A stretch of 64,000 nt of DNA from Gellertiella hungarica (GTDB lineage: Bacteria; Pseudomonadota; Alphaproteobacteria; Rhizobiales; Rhizobiaceae), in NCBI RefSeq assembly GCF_014197145.1, contig NZ_JACIEZ010000001.1:682001-746000 (forward strand), given 5' to 3'. The first letter of the stretch is position 1, and each line of letters opens with the position of its first letter. Below the pieces are notes generated by a model that was not told where the DNA came from, did not search any database, and saw only the letters and a program-made list of their open reading frames with translations. Both the position numbers and the translations under genes were made by a program. Below are positions 36,542 to 45,870 of the stretch, piece after piece.

Positions 36542-39500
36542 ATGCCCTACGTCGCAGAAACCGAAACCCTCGTGAACACGACTGCCGCAGGGGAACAGAC
36601 CTCCTCCTCCGCAACCGTGCTGAAGGATGGCAGCTATGTGGTCGTCTGGACTTCGGCTGGCGCGGTCATGGCGCAGCATTTTGCGGCGGACGGCAAGAAG
36701 ATTGGCAGCGAATTCACGGTCATTGCTCCGGCCCGGCTCACCGGCAGCCCGGTCGTGACCGCCACCGATGACGGCGGATATGTCGTGACCTGGCAGACGT
36801 TTGGCGAGGCTGTCAATTCCATCATCAACCTTACCCGCCAGTTCGGTGCAGACGACGCGCCGAAAACCGAAAGCGGGATCCAGATCGGAAGCCTTTCCAA
36901 AGTGGGCGCGCAGGTGAGCGTGACATCTTTCGGATCGCAAATCTTCTATTCCTGGGATGTGGGCGAGAACACAACCCGGTCTATCAAGGGGCGCTTCTAC
37001 GATACCAAGACGGGCCTGTTCGGAGCGGAATTGACCCTCGCACCGGCAGGGGGCTATGGAAAATCCATGCCTGCAGTCACCGCCCTGAAGGACGGGACCT
37101 TCGTTCTCACCTACAGCTCGGCCATGGAGGACGGAAGCGGCCTCGGGATCTATGCTCTCCGTTTCAGAAGCGACGGCACGCCTGTCACCACCGGCAACCC
37201 GGCGTCCCAAAGCGTGACGGGCGGCTTTCGGGTGAACACGACGGTTACCAACAACCAGACAAATCCATCCATTGCCGCGCTCGAGGACGGCGGCTTTGTC
37301 ATCGTGTGGATGTCGGGTGCCGCCATCATGGCACAGCGTTACGGTGCGGACGGGAATGCAGTCGGAGGTGAGGTGAACATTGCCACCATCGGCAGTACGC
37401 TCATGCCCTTTATGATGAAGGTCGTCGCGCTGAAGGAGGGCGGCTTCTTCGTTGTCTGGCATGAGTTGGGCAAGGACGCAAACGGCGCTGCCGTCATGGG
37501 CCAGTTTGTGGATGCAGGCGGGCGACTTTCCGGAGCCTCGTTCGTGGTCAACAAGTTGACAGCGGGCGACCAGTATCTCGCTTCGGCAACCCAGAAAGGT
37601 TTCGATATCCTGCTCACCTGGAGCGATTCCACGCAGGACGGGGACGGGCTCGGCGTGATGAAGCAGGTGATCCGCAAGCAAGCCGATCTTACCGACCAGG
37701 ACGAGACGATAACGGGGACATCCTCCGACGAAACATTCGTTACCGATCCCGGCGGGGTTTCCGCCGGCGACAGCATCAATGGCGGCGGCGGGACCGATAC
37801 GATCGTGCTGGCCGCGGCGGGCACGATGGACGTGACGCTGCCGCGGGTCTTTTCCGGTATAGAGCGCTTGACCGGCTCCCCTGGCAACGATGTCTTCATC
37901 GTCAGCGCCGAGCGGCTCGAAGGGCTCCAGAAGATCGACGGGGCCGGCGGAAACGATATCCTCCGCATGAAGAACACCGGCACGCTCGATCTGTCGATGA
38001 TGGAACTGGTTTCCATCGAGAAGATCGAGGGCACCGCCGGCAACGACACCATCGTCGGGAGTGCGGGACGCGACATAATCGACGGCGGTGCCGGCGAGGA
38101 TGGCATGACCGGCGGCGCAGGCGACGATACCTACTATGTCGACAACGCGTCAGACAGTGTCACCGAGCGCGAAGGGGGCGGATTTGACGACATCGTCGCT
38201 TCCGTCAGTTACACGCTTCTCGCCCATATCGAGCGCCTGACTCTTTCGGGGACCGGCGATCTGACGGCGAGAGGAAACGAGCTCGACAACGTGCTTGTCG
38301 GCAATGACGGCAAGAACACGCTGACGGGCGGCCTCGGCAATGACGACCTCGATGGAGGCAAGGGTGCCGATCTGATGGTCGGCGGCCAGGGCTTCGACCG
38401 TTACCACGTGGACGATGCAAAAGACATCGTCGACGAAGCCGCCGACAATGGCGGCGGCAGGGATACGGTCGTGTCCACGATCAGCTTTTCGCTTTCCGGC
38501 CCCGCTGTCCGCGGCGAGGTCGAAAACCTGACTCTTGCCGGCGAGGATGATCTGGATGGCATCGGCAACGCGATTCGCAACTTCATCACCGGCAACAATG
38601 GAGAAAACGAGCTGCGCGGTCTCGCGGGCAACGACCAGCTGGACGGCGGCGACCGGGGCAGGGCCCGCGATATTCTTGTCGGGGGTGCCGGCGACGATTT
38701 CTACATCGTCTATGGCGAGGAAGACATCATCGACGAGCGCGCCGATGGCGGTGAGGGCAGGGATTCCGTCAGCGCATCATGCAGTTTCGACTTCGAGAGC
38801 GACAATATCCGCGGAGATGTCGAGGATCTCTTCCTGACCGGAGCGGGCGATTTCATCGGCGCCGGAAACCGTCTCGCAAATGATATCTACGGGAATGAAG
38901 GCAACAACATCCTCATGGGTCGCGACGGCGACGATCTTCTTGACGGTGGCCTTGGAAATGACGTGCTGATTGGCGGAACGGGCAACGACACCTATTTCGT
39001 CTCCGACCAGAACGATATCGTCGACGAGCGCGACGGGAACGGCACCGATACGGTCGAAAGCTTTATCAGCTACAGCCTGAATGCCAGGTCCAATGCAAAT
39101 ATCCTCGGAGCGGTCGAGAACCTCATCCTCTCGCGAAGCGCCTCGAACATCGACGGAACGGGAAACGAGCTGGCCAATCAGATCACCGGCAATGCCGCCA
39201 GCAACACCCTGACGGGACTTGGCGGAGACGACCGGCTGGACGGTGGAGGGGGTGACGACCGGCTCGTCGGAGGGGTCGGGAACGATACCTACATCGTGGA
39301 TTCTGTCGGCGATGTCGTAAGCGAGGCCAACGGGCTCGGCCGCGATCTCGTCCTGTCATCCGTGTCCTTCAGCCTGTCCGACGCGACCCGCGCCATCGGC
39401 GCCATCGAAAACCTGACTTTGACGGGCACGGCTGCCAACGGGACCGGAAATGCGCTCGACAACGTGCTGACCGGCAACGACCTCCAAAACGTGCTGACGG

Positions 39501-40177
39501 GGCTTTCGGGCAACGATATCCTGAATGGCGGCAAGGGCGCCGACGTCCTTCTCGGCGGCAAGGGAAGCGACATCTACTACGTCGACAACATGGCTGACCT
39601 GGTCGACGAAACCGGGGGGCGGAAGGGGGAAACGGATACCGTCTATTCCTCCGTCTCCTTCGATTTCAGCGACCCGATGCAGGCTGCTGGTGCGGTCGAA
39701 AATCTGGTGCTGACGGGGACGGCCGTTTCGGGTACGGGCAATGGCTTCGACAATGTCCTGACCGGCAACGGAATGAACAATATTCTTTCCGGCGGTGCCG
39801 GAAACGACCTGCTGATCGGCGGCCTCGGCAGCGATACGCTGACCGGCGGCTCCGGTGCGGACACCTTCCGGTTCGATACGATGCCCAACGCCCGTACCAA
39901 CGTCGATACCATCACCGATTTCAGGTCCGGGGAGGACACGGTTCTTCTGGAGAACGCCATCTTCACCAGCCTGCGCGCCACGGGCAAACTCGGCAAGACC
40001 TTCTTCGCCGTCGGCACGGACGGGCTTGCCAAGGACAGGGACGATTTCCTGATCTACAATTCCAAGACCGGTGCGCTGATGTATGACGCCGATGCCAACG
40101 GCAAGGGCGCCGCCATGCAGATTGCCTGGCTCGGCAAGAACCTGCAGGTGAGCAGCACGGATTTCACGGTGATCTGA
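36542..40177 (+). CDS. RTX protein with propeller-like N-terminal repeats
   Basis: 1211 residues, no Sec signal. Residues ~1-385 hold six ~60-residue repeats with the pattern DGxYVVVWxS...IMAQxFxADG, suggestive of a beta-propeller or sialidase-like fold. A linker near residue 395 leads to six RTX units (~430-1090) of the same type as in the giant neighbour but well diverged, then the C-terminal cap DTFRFDTMPN...DFTVI, about half identical to that of the giant. Both proteins should use the same type I exporter. GAGGTG precedes the ATG; a terminator follows. Enzymatic activity is not evident. Confidence 0.9.
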   Translation: MPYVAETETLVNTTAAGEQTSSSATVLKDGSYVVVWTSAGAVMAQHFAADGKKIGSEFTVIAPARLTGSPVVTATDDGGYVVTWQTFGEAVNSIINLTRQFGADDAPKTESGIQIGSLSKVGAQVSVTSFGSQIFYSWDVGENTTRSIKGRFYDTKTGLFGAELTLAPAGGYGKSMPAVTALKDGTFVLTYSSAMEDGSGLGIYALRFRSDGTPVTTGNPASQSVTGGFRVNTTVTNNQTNPSIAALEDGGFVIVWMSGAAIMAQRYGADGNAVGGEVNIATIGSTLMPFMMKVVALKEGGFFVVWHELGKDANGAAVMGQFVDAGGRLSGASFVVNKLTAGDQYLASATQKGFDILLTWSDSTQDGDGLGVMKQVIRKQADLTDQDETITGTSSDETFVTDPGGVSAGDSINGGGGTDTIVLAAAGTMDVTLPRVFSGIERLTGSPGNDVFIVSAERLEGLQKIDGAGGNDILRMKNTGTLDLSMMELVSIEKIEGTAGNDTIVGSAGRDIIDGGAGEDGMTGGAGDDTYYVDNASDSVTEREGGGFDDIVASVSYTLLAHIERLTLSGTGDLTARGNELDNVLVGNDGKNTLTGGLGNDDLDGGKGADLMVGGQGFDRYHVDDAKDIVDEAADNGGGRDTVVSTISFSLSGPAVRGEVENLTLAGEDDLDGIGNAIRNFITGNNGENELRGLAGNDQLDGGDRGRARDILVGGAGDDFYIVYGEEDIIDERADGGEGRDSVSASCSFDFESDNIRGDVEDLFLTGAGDFIGAGNRLANDIYGNEGNNILMGRDGDDLLDGGLGNDVLIGGTGNDTYFVSDQNDIVDERDGNGTDTVESFISYSLNARSNANILGAVENLILSRSASNIDGTGNELANQITGNAASNTLTGLGGDDRLDGGGGDDRLVGGVGNDTYIVDSVGDVVSEANGLGRDLVLSSVSFSLSDATRAIGAIENLTLTGTAANGTGNALDNVLTGNDLQNVLTGLSGNDILNGGKGADVLLGGKGSDIYYVDNMADLVDETGGRKGETDTVYSSVSFDFSDPMQAAGAVENLVLTGTAVSGTGNGFDNVLTGNGMNNILSGGAGNDLLIGGLGSDTLTGGSGADTFRFDTMPNARTNVDTITDFRSGEDTVLLENAIFTSLRATGKLGKTFFAVGTDGLAKDRDDFLIYNSKTGALMYDADANGKGAAMQIAWLGKNLQVSSTDFTVI

Positions 40178-40186
40178 TCGGACGGG

Positions 40187-40224
40187 ACCGGAGCGGCATG
40201 CTCTTTTCTGCCGCTCCGTTTTCC
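40187..40224 (+). terminator. Terminator of the second RTX gene
   Basis: Perfect 10-bp stem (40189-40198 with 40209-40218), ten-base loop, then TTTT. Confidence 0.82.
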
Positions 40225-40228
40225 GGCT

Positions 40229-42322
40229 TCACGCCTTTCCCATGACCTTCAGCGCGAAGGCATATTCGAGGGCCGTTTCCTCCAGCCGTTGGAAGCGGCC
40301 GGAAGCGCCGCCATGGCCCGCATCCATATTGGTGCGCAAGAGGATCGGGGCCGAGGACGTGGAATGCTCGCGCAGCCGCGCCACCCACTTCGCCGGCTCC
40401 CAGTAGGTCACGCGCGGATCGGTGAGCCCCGCCAGCGCCAGGATCGGCGGATAGGGGTGCGGTCCCACGTTGTCGTAGGGGGAATAGGCGGCGATCCATC
40501 CATATTCCTCCGCAGAGGCAATGGGATTGCCCCATTCGGTCCATTCCGGGGGCGTCAGCGGCAGCGTGTCGTCGAGGATGGTGTTGAGCGCATCGACGAA
40601 GGGGACGGCCGCGATGATGCCGCCGAAGGTTTCCGGCGCCATGTTGACGACGGCGCCCATGAGGAGACCGCCGGCCGAACCGCCTTCCGCGACGATCCTG
40701 CCCTTTGCGGTGAACTTTTCGGCGATCAGATGATCCGCAGCGGCAATGAAATCCGTGAAGGAGTTCATCTTCTGCTTCATCTTCCCGTCTTCATACCACT
40801 GATATCCCTTATCCTTTCCTCCGCGAATATGGGCAATCGCATAGACGAAACCCCGGTCGACCAGGGACAGGGCATTTGTGTTGAAGGAGGCGGGAATGGT
40901 GATCCCGTAGGCGCCATAGCCGTAGAGCAGGCAGGGAGCGGAGCCGTCGAGCGGGGTATCCTTCCGATAGAGCAGGGAAACCGGCACCAGCGCGCCATCG
41001 GCCGCGGGCGCGAAGACGCGGCGCGTGACATAATCCGCCGGATCGTGCCCCGAAGGCACTTCCTGCGTTTTCAGCAAGACGCGCTCCCGCGTCGCCATGT
41101 TGTAGTCGAAGAGCTGCTGCGGGGTGGTCATCGAGGAATAGGTGAAGCGGATGACATCGGTGTCATATTCCGCCGCGCCCTGAAGCCCGAGCGAATAGGC
41201 CTCCTCCTTGAAGGCGATGGCGTGTTCCGCTCCTGTCTGCCGGTCGCGGATGACGATGCGGGGCAGGCTGTCCCGGCGTTCGAGCCAGACGAGATGGCGC
41301 GCATAGGCAGAGTGCGACAGGATCAGCCGCCCCGGCTCGTGTGGCACCAGCTCCTGCCAGTTATCCTTGCCCGGTTTGTCGAAGGGCGTGACCATGATCT
41401 TGAAATCCTTGGCCCCGTCCGCGTTTGTGAGGATGAAGAAGACATCACCGCCTTCCGTCATCGAATATTCGATGCCCGGCTCGCGCGCGGCGACGAGCGA
41501 CGGCTCCGCCGTGAGGTTGGAGGTCGGGATCAGGCGGATTTCGCTCGTCTGGTGATTGCTGGAATGAACATAGATCACGTCGTCCAGCATAGAGCCGCCA
41601 ACACCGGCGAAATAGGCGGGATCCGGCTCCTCATAGACAAGCCGGTCCTCGGATTGCGGCGTGCCGATGACATGGTGGAAGATCTTCGACGGCCGGTGGT
41701 TCTCGTCCTGCATGGCATAGAAGAAGCTCTTCCCATCCGGTGCGAAGACGCCCCCGCCATCTGTATTCTCGACGAGATCGTCGAGATCCTGCCCGGTCGA
41801 AAGGTCCCGGATGCGAACCGTGAAGAATTCCGAGCCCTTGTCGTCGAAGCTCCAGATGCCGCGCGCGTGATCGGCAGAGGTATCGATGCCGCCGATGCGG
41901 AAATAGGCCTTGCCTTCCGCCTCCCTGTCGCCGTCGAGCAGGATCTGCTTCTCGCCGCCCTCTCTCGGGGTGCGGAAAAAGTGCGGATGCTCGCCGCCGG
42001 TCACGTAGAGCGAGCCGTAGGCATAGGGGCCGTCCTTGACGGGCACGGAGCTGTCGTCTTCCTTGATGCGCCCGCGCATCTCCGAAAAGAGGGTTTTCTG
42101 CAACGCCTCCGTATCGGCCATCGCCGCCTTCATGTAGGCGTTTTCCGCTTCCAGATGGGCGCGGATTTCCGGCTCCAGGATGGAAGGATCGTGGAACATC
42201 TCCTGCCACTCGGCGGCACGCATCCAGGCATAGTCGTCGGTTCGGGTGATGCCGTGGCGGGTATCGGAAACCGGCCTCTTCTGCGGGCGCGGCGCGGGGG
42301 GCAAGGACTTGAATACAGACAT
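40229..42322 (-). CDS. ptrB: Oligopeptidase B (prolyl oligopeptidase family)
   Basis: 697 residues: an N-terminal seven-bladed propeller region (with DDYAWMRA near residue 33) and a C-terminal alpha/beta hydrolase. The catalytic Ser sits in GGSAGG (near residue 540), Asp in the LTDPRV region (near 630) and His in DAGHGG (near 665), with YGYGAYG near 455, all typical of S9A oligopeptidase B, which cuts peptides after Lys/Arg in the cytosol. ATG 42322 follows AAAGAGAGA; the frame extends seven codons further without a better ribosome site. Confidence 0.9.
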   Translation of the reverse strand: MSVFKSLPPAPRPQKRPVSDTRHGITRTDDYAWMRAAEWQEMFHDPSILEPEIRAHLEAENAYMKAAMADTEALQKTLFSEMRGRIKEDDSSVPVKDGPYAYGSLYVTGGEHPHFFRTPREGGEKQILLDGDREAEGKAYFRIGGIDTSADHARGIWSFDDKGSEFFTVRIRDLSTGQDLDDLVENTDGGGVFAPDGKSFFYAMQDENHRPSKIFHHVIGTPQSEDRLVYEEPDPAYFAGVGGSMLDDVIYVHSSNHQTSEIRLIPTSNLTAEPSLVAAREPGIEYSMTEGGDVFFILTNADGAKDFKIMVTPFDKPGKDNWQELVPHEPGRLILSHSAYARHLVWLERRDSLPRIVIRDRQTGAEHAIAFKEEAYSLGLQGAAEYDTDVIRFTYSSMTTPQQLFDYNMATRERVLLKTQEVPSGHDPADYVTRRVFAPAADGALVPVSLLYRKDTPLDGSAPCLLYGYGAYGITIPASFNTNALSLVDRGFVYAIAHIRGGKDKGYQWYEDGKMKQKMNSFTDFIAAADHLIAEKFTAKGRIVAEGGSAGGLLMGAVVNMAPETFGGIIAAVPFVDALNTILDDTLPLTPPEWTEWGNPIASAEEYGWIAAYSPYDNVGPHPYPPILALAGLTDPRVTYWEPAKWVARLREHSTSSAPILLRTNMDAGHGGASGRFQRLEETALEYAFALKVMGKA

Positions 42323-42384
42323 GATCGTCTCTCTTTGGCGCAATCGATTGGCGGGACAAATTCCATCCAGAGATAAGCCCCGGC

Positions 42385-42398
42385 TTGAACGGGATCAA
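42385..42398. promoter_or_regulatory. Imperfect FNR/FixK-type box
   Basis: TTGAACGGGATCAA matches TTGAT-N4-ATCAA with one mismatch. It lies between ptrB and the divergent response regulator gene, 63-76 nt from the ptrB ATG and 96-109 nt from the regulator ATG. Confidence 0.4.
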
Positions 42399-42493
42399 GG
42401 GACACCGGGACCGCATCCCCACGTCCCAAATTTTATGTAAGCGATGCTGAAAATAACGGTTGAAATTGCACGCTTGGCAGGTCATGAAGAGGC

Positions 42494-43096
42494 ATGCCGA
42501 AGCTGCTTTTGATCGATGACCATGCAATCCTGCGTTCAGGTGCCCGCGCGCTGATCGAGCGGCATGTGGTCGGGGCGGACATTCGGGAAGCGGGCAGCAT
42601 TGCCGAAGGATTGCAGCAGGTTGCCGGCGGGTTCGAAGCGGATATTGCCATCCTCGACATCGTTTTGCCCGATGCGGCGGGAGGCGAGGGCATCCGGCTG
42701 TTCCGCCGCGAGAATCCCACCGTCCCCGTGATCGTTCTCTCCGGTGCCGAGAGCATGAAGTCGACGGTTCTTTCGCTCGGCGCCGCGGCCTTCGTGCCCA
42801 AGAACGGCGAAGCGCTGGAGATCGTATCCGCTATCCGGGCCGTCCTCGAGGGCGAGTGCTACGAGCCCGGAAGACCGGGTGTTGCGGCAACCTGGGGTAC
42901 GCTCAGCATCCGCCAGCGCGAGATCGCCCGTCTTTGCTCCGAGGGCCACACCAACAAGGAAATCGGCCGTTTGCTGGGGATCAGCGACAACACGGTGCGA
43001 GCCCATCTGACGCTCATCTTCCGCCGCTTCGGCCTGAAAAGCCGGACAGACCTGGCCATGCTCGCTTCGGAGCCAACCCTTGGTGTTGCGGAGTAG
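42494..43096 (+). CDS. NarL/FixJ-family response regulator
   Basis: 200 residues. The receiver domain has the acidic pocket Asp8-Asp9, phospho-acceptor Asp55 (ILDIVLPD), Ser83 and Lys103. The C-terminal LuxR-type HTH spans ~135-195 (LSIRQREIARLCSEGHTNKEI and ISDNTVRAHL). The convergent gene 77 bp away encodes a hybrid kinase of the kind that usually pairs with such regulators, so the two probably form one two-component system. The Shine-Dalgarno is very close to the ATG, so the start could be slightly different. Confidence 0.9.
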   Translation: MPKLLLIDDHAILRSGARALIERHVVGADIREAGSIAEGLQQVAGGFEADIAILDIVLPDAAGGEGIRLFRRENPTVPVIVLSGAESMKSTVLSLGAAAFVPKNGEALEIVSAIRAVLEGECYEPGRPGVAATWGTLSIRQREIARLCSEGHTNKEIGRLLGISDNTVRAHLTLIFRRFGLKSRTDLAMLASEPTLGVAE

Positions 43097-43173
43097 GCGC
43101 GAAACCGCGGTCCACGCACCGGTCTTCCGCCGGCCGGGTGCCTGTTCGACACGCCGTGCCGTCACTCGCGCAT

Positions 43174-44970
43174 TCACAGCACCGCTTCAAGCCATGCCTT
43201 GAGACGACCCGGCAGAAGCGGCTTCTTCATCAGCGAGATCGCTTCGCTGGCGGCCTGCGGCACTGCATCGGCAGCCCCGGTAACGATCAGGGCGGGAATG
43301 GCGATGCCGGTTGCGGCGCGGATCGCCCGGATTGCGTCGATGCCGTCCTCGTTCCCGGGAAGCCGAAGGTCGCTGACGATGGCCTCCGGCGCGGGGCCGG
43401 AGCGGACGAGCTCCAGCGCGGCGCCTGCATCTGCCGCCTCGGTTACCTCGCATCCCCAGCGCATCAGCAATCCCACCGTAACGGCCCGCAATCCGGCTTC
43501 GTCCTCGATCAGAAGAACACGCCTTCCGGCAAGCATGGCCGCTGCAGTCGCCGGAGCATCGGCGGCGGGGCCATACGGCGCGGCAGACCGGGGCGTCTCC
43601 GCTCGCGGACCGGGGGCCGTTGCAGGCGGCACGGTGAGATGAAAGACCGAGCCGTGGCCGGGCCTGGAGCAGAGGCCACGCTCCGCCCTGAGCACGCGGG
43701 CCATCCCCGCGACGATCGCAAGACCCAAGCCACGGCCGCGGGCGGGGTCGCGCTCCGGATTGCCGATCTGGTAGAAGGCCTCGTAGATGGCCTTGTGCTG
43801 GTCTTCCTCGATACCGGGACCGTCATCCCACACCTCGATGCGGATTTGCCCGTTCCGGCGTCGTACGGCGACCAGGACACGGCTTCGGGCGTGGCGCAGC
43901 GCGTTGCTGACATGGTTGCGCAGGATCTGCGTGAGGATCAGCGCATCCGACGTCACCCAGGCCCCGTTGGCCCGGAAGCCGATCCTGATGCCGCGCAGCG
44001 AGGCTTCCGCGGCGCTCTCGAACTCCAGATGGGCAAAGAGCGCCTCCATGTCCACCGGCCCGAGGGCGGGCTCCACCAGCCCCGAGCCCGCAAGCGATGC
44101 TTCCAGAAGCCGGTCCAGAAGATCCGCAAGCGATTGAACCGATGCCAGCCCCTGGTTGACTTTCGGCTGCAGCGAGGCGGGCAATTGATCCGCAAGGTCT
44201 GCGAGCGTGAGGGTGACGGCGTGCAGCGGCTGGCGCAGATCGTGGCTGGCCGACTGGAGAAACCGTGTCTTCTGGGCGCTTTCGGCCTCCGCGCGGCCGC
44301 GGGCCTCCTCCAGGCTGCGGATGAGCCCCGCATTCTGGAAACGCAGCGCAATGCTGTCGGCCAGCGTGCGGGAAAAACTCTTCGCATAGCCGAGATTGAC
44401 GCAGAGATAGACGAAGGCCGCAAAGGCATAGGCGGTGTTGGCAAGGCCTCCGCACAGGAAATAGACGATCACGACCGGAAGAACGGCCGGGATGGCGAAG
44501 GCGGCATAGGCGCGCGGAAGGGCCGAAAGAGAGCCGATCGCACCGGAAACCATGCCGCACAGGAACATCAGCGCGTAAAGCGGCTCCAGTTCCCGGCCGG
44601 CGGCGATGGTGGCCCCGCCCATGAGGCCCCAGAGCAGGCCGGAGGCCAGCGAGCCGAAGATGTATCCCCGCGCCTCGATGCGGTGATCCCTGCCGCTCCC
44701 CTCCATCTGGCGCCGCAGCCATATCCAGCGCACCAGTGTCAGGGTTTCCAGGGCAAGGCACCATGCAATGGCGCCGTTGACGGTCAGCGATTCGCTGACG
44801 ACCGCCGCAACGAATGGCACCACCGCGACATTGGCGCCCAGCACGAGAGGCATCTGGCGGCGAAGATGGGCGACGCATTCCGCCTGGACGGCGGCCACTT
44901 CCCGGTATGGGCCGGGCATCACCGCGTCGTCCGTAGGGCAGAAGCTTTCCAGTGCTTCCATATGAGTCAT
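43174..44970 (-). CDS. Membrane hybrid sensor histidine kinase
   Basis: 598 residues. About six membrane helices (residues ~43-195) with no large periplasmic loop suggest a membrane-embedded sensor. A coiled region leads to the HisKA box SASHDLRQPLHAV (His243), N box NHVSNALRHA near 334, G1 DDGPGI near 365 and G2 GRGLGLAI near 395, then a Pro/Ala linker and a C-terminal receiver domain with phospho-acceptor in VSDLRLPG. The HDLRQPL type typically works with NarL-type regulators, here convergent. I chose ATG 44970 over GTG 44979 because GGCAGGTGG gives it a ribosome site. An ACTAGT-containing site lies 80 bp upstream. Confidence 0.88.
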   Translation of the reverse strand: MTHMEALESFCPTDDAVMPGPYREVAAVQAECVAHLRRQMPLVLGANVAVVPFVAAVVSESLTVNGAIAWCLALETLTLVRWIWLRRQMEGSGRDHRIEARGYIFGSLASGLLWGLMGGATIAAGRELEPLYALMFLCGMVSGAIGSLSALPRAYAAFAIPAVLPVVIVYFLCGGLANTAYAFAAFVYLCVNLGYAKSFSRTLADSIALRFQNAGLIRSLEEARGRAEAESAQKTRFLQSASHDLRQPLHAVTLTLADLADQLPASLQPKVNQGLASVQSLADLLDRLLEASLAGSGLVEPALGPVDMEALFAHLEFESAAEASLRGIRIGFRANGAWVTSDALILTQILRNHVSNALRHARSRVLVAVRRRNGQIRIEVWDDGPGIEEDQHKAIYEAFYQIGNPERDPARGRGLGLAIVAGMARVLRAERGLCSRPGHGSVFHLTVPPATAPGPRAETPRSAAPYGPAADAPATAAAMLAGRRVLLIEDEAGLRAVTVGLLMRWGCEVTEAADAGAALELVRSGPAPEAIVSDLRLPGNEDGIDAIRAIRAATGIAIPALIVTGAADAVPQAASEAISLMKKPLLPGRLKAWLEAVL

Positions 44971-45046
44971 GCAGCCCACCTGCCTGCAACGTTAAAGCAA
45001 GGCGGACTATGACCCCTGACGGTAGAAGCTGTCGAGATGCCGCGAG

Positions 45047-45060
45047 CAACTAGTCCAACG
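45047..45060. promoter_or_regulatory. Half-palindrome TTGGACTAGT upstream of the histidine kinase
   Basis: On the minus strand the bases at 45057-45048 read TTGGACTAGT, identical over 10 nt to the left part of the palindrome at 36395. It lies about 80 bp upstream of the kinase start. Confidence 0.4.
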
Positions 45061-45095
45061 ACAGGAACCGGCGAGGGGTGGCCGGCGCGCCGGCT

Positions 45096-45512
45096 TTACA
45101 TCAGGCGAATGTCCGGTTCGCGCTCTTCGCGGAAGAGGCCGATGATGGAGAGCGCCCGCACATTGGCGATGGCGAGTGCCTGGATGGCCAGCTGCTGCTG
45201 GGCCTTCAGGGCCAGCAGGCGCACGCTTTCGCCATCGAGATCGTCCCGAAAAAATACGTCTGTCCCGCCGTCCGGCATTTCCGGTGCCGGGGCCGTATCC
45301 GTTTCTCCGAGGCGGGCGATCAGTCCGGACCGGTAGGTGGCGTCGAAGCCGCGTGTTGCCTCTGCCGCCGTTTCCCCATCTCCCTGGGCCTTGCGCACTG
45401 CACCGGAACGCCAGTGCGCATCCGCCCCGATCGGCTCGCTGGTGTCGGATTTTGGCGTTTCTACGCTGTTGAGCGCCTCGAGCGCCCCGCGAAGGATGAC
45501 GATGCCGGACAT
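45096..45512 (-). CDS. 138-residue protein with flagellin-like termini
   Basis: Residues ~91-128 (DLDGESVRL, AQQQLAIQALAIAN, IIGLF) resemble the C-terminal D0 helix of alphaproteobacterial flagellins, which end in the pattern EES-RL-ALQ-QQQL-IQALSIAN-ILSLFR. The first 17 residues (MSGIVILRGALEALNSV) fall in register with the flagellin N-terminal pattern M-S-I-(x5)-A-L-x-A-L, and a Trp at residue 34 may match the conserved Trp of the N-terminal D0/D1 region. The centre is short and polar, and ten residues extend past the normal flagellin end. It could be a relic, a structural minor subunit or a chaperone-binding decoy. Upstream of the histidine kinase on the same strand. Confidence 0.6.
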   Translation of the reverse strand: MSGIVILRGALEALNSVETPKSDTSEPIGADAHWRSGAVRKAQGDGETAAEATRGFDATYRSGLIARLGETDTAPAPEMPDGGTDVFFRDDLDGESVRLLALKAQQQLAIQALAIANVRALSIIGLFREEREPDIRLM

Positions 45513-45870
45513 TGAAGAACTCTGGACTGGTTGACTTTTGTCATTCCACTGCCGGATTCGGGGTCGGCTGTCTCCTCATGACGATTTTATGTGGTGAAGA
45601 ACTAGTAATCGGGATTTATAAATTTTTTCATAATGGTGGCGTTTCCAACCAAAACTTGTGAAAGGTCAAGGCGTGTTTTCGAAGCCGAATCGCGCTTCCC
45701 GCATCCGTTTCTGCTGAAGTCGCCTCCTTGAAGGCGGGTTTTCGGCTTTCGGTGCGGATCGCTCGGCAGTTATCCTCGCATTCATCCGAATCCGGCACCA
45801 TGCCGGCAAAGTTATCAACAGGCGGCACACCTCTGGATGGAGGCTGTGCCACTCCATCGAAAGGACGGGC
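45513..45870. other. 358-bp divergent intergenic region
   Basis: Lies between the flagellin-like gene and the CPA2 antiporter. It contains ACTAGT at 45601-45606 (91 nt before the flagellin-like ATG), an AT-rich stretch at 45610-45640, and a weak hairpin with TTTT at 45721-45742 that could end a short plus-strand transcript. No convincing ORF is seen. Confidence 0.4.

Noticed and set aside
45814..45822. TTATCAACA as a DnaA box
   Set aside because: A single near-consensus 9-mer in an ordinary promoter region; no cluster or origin features.
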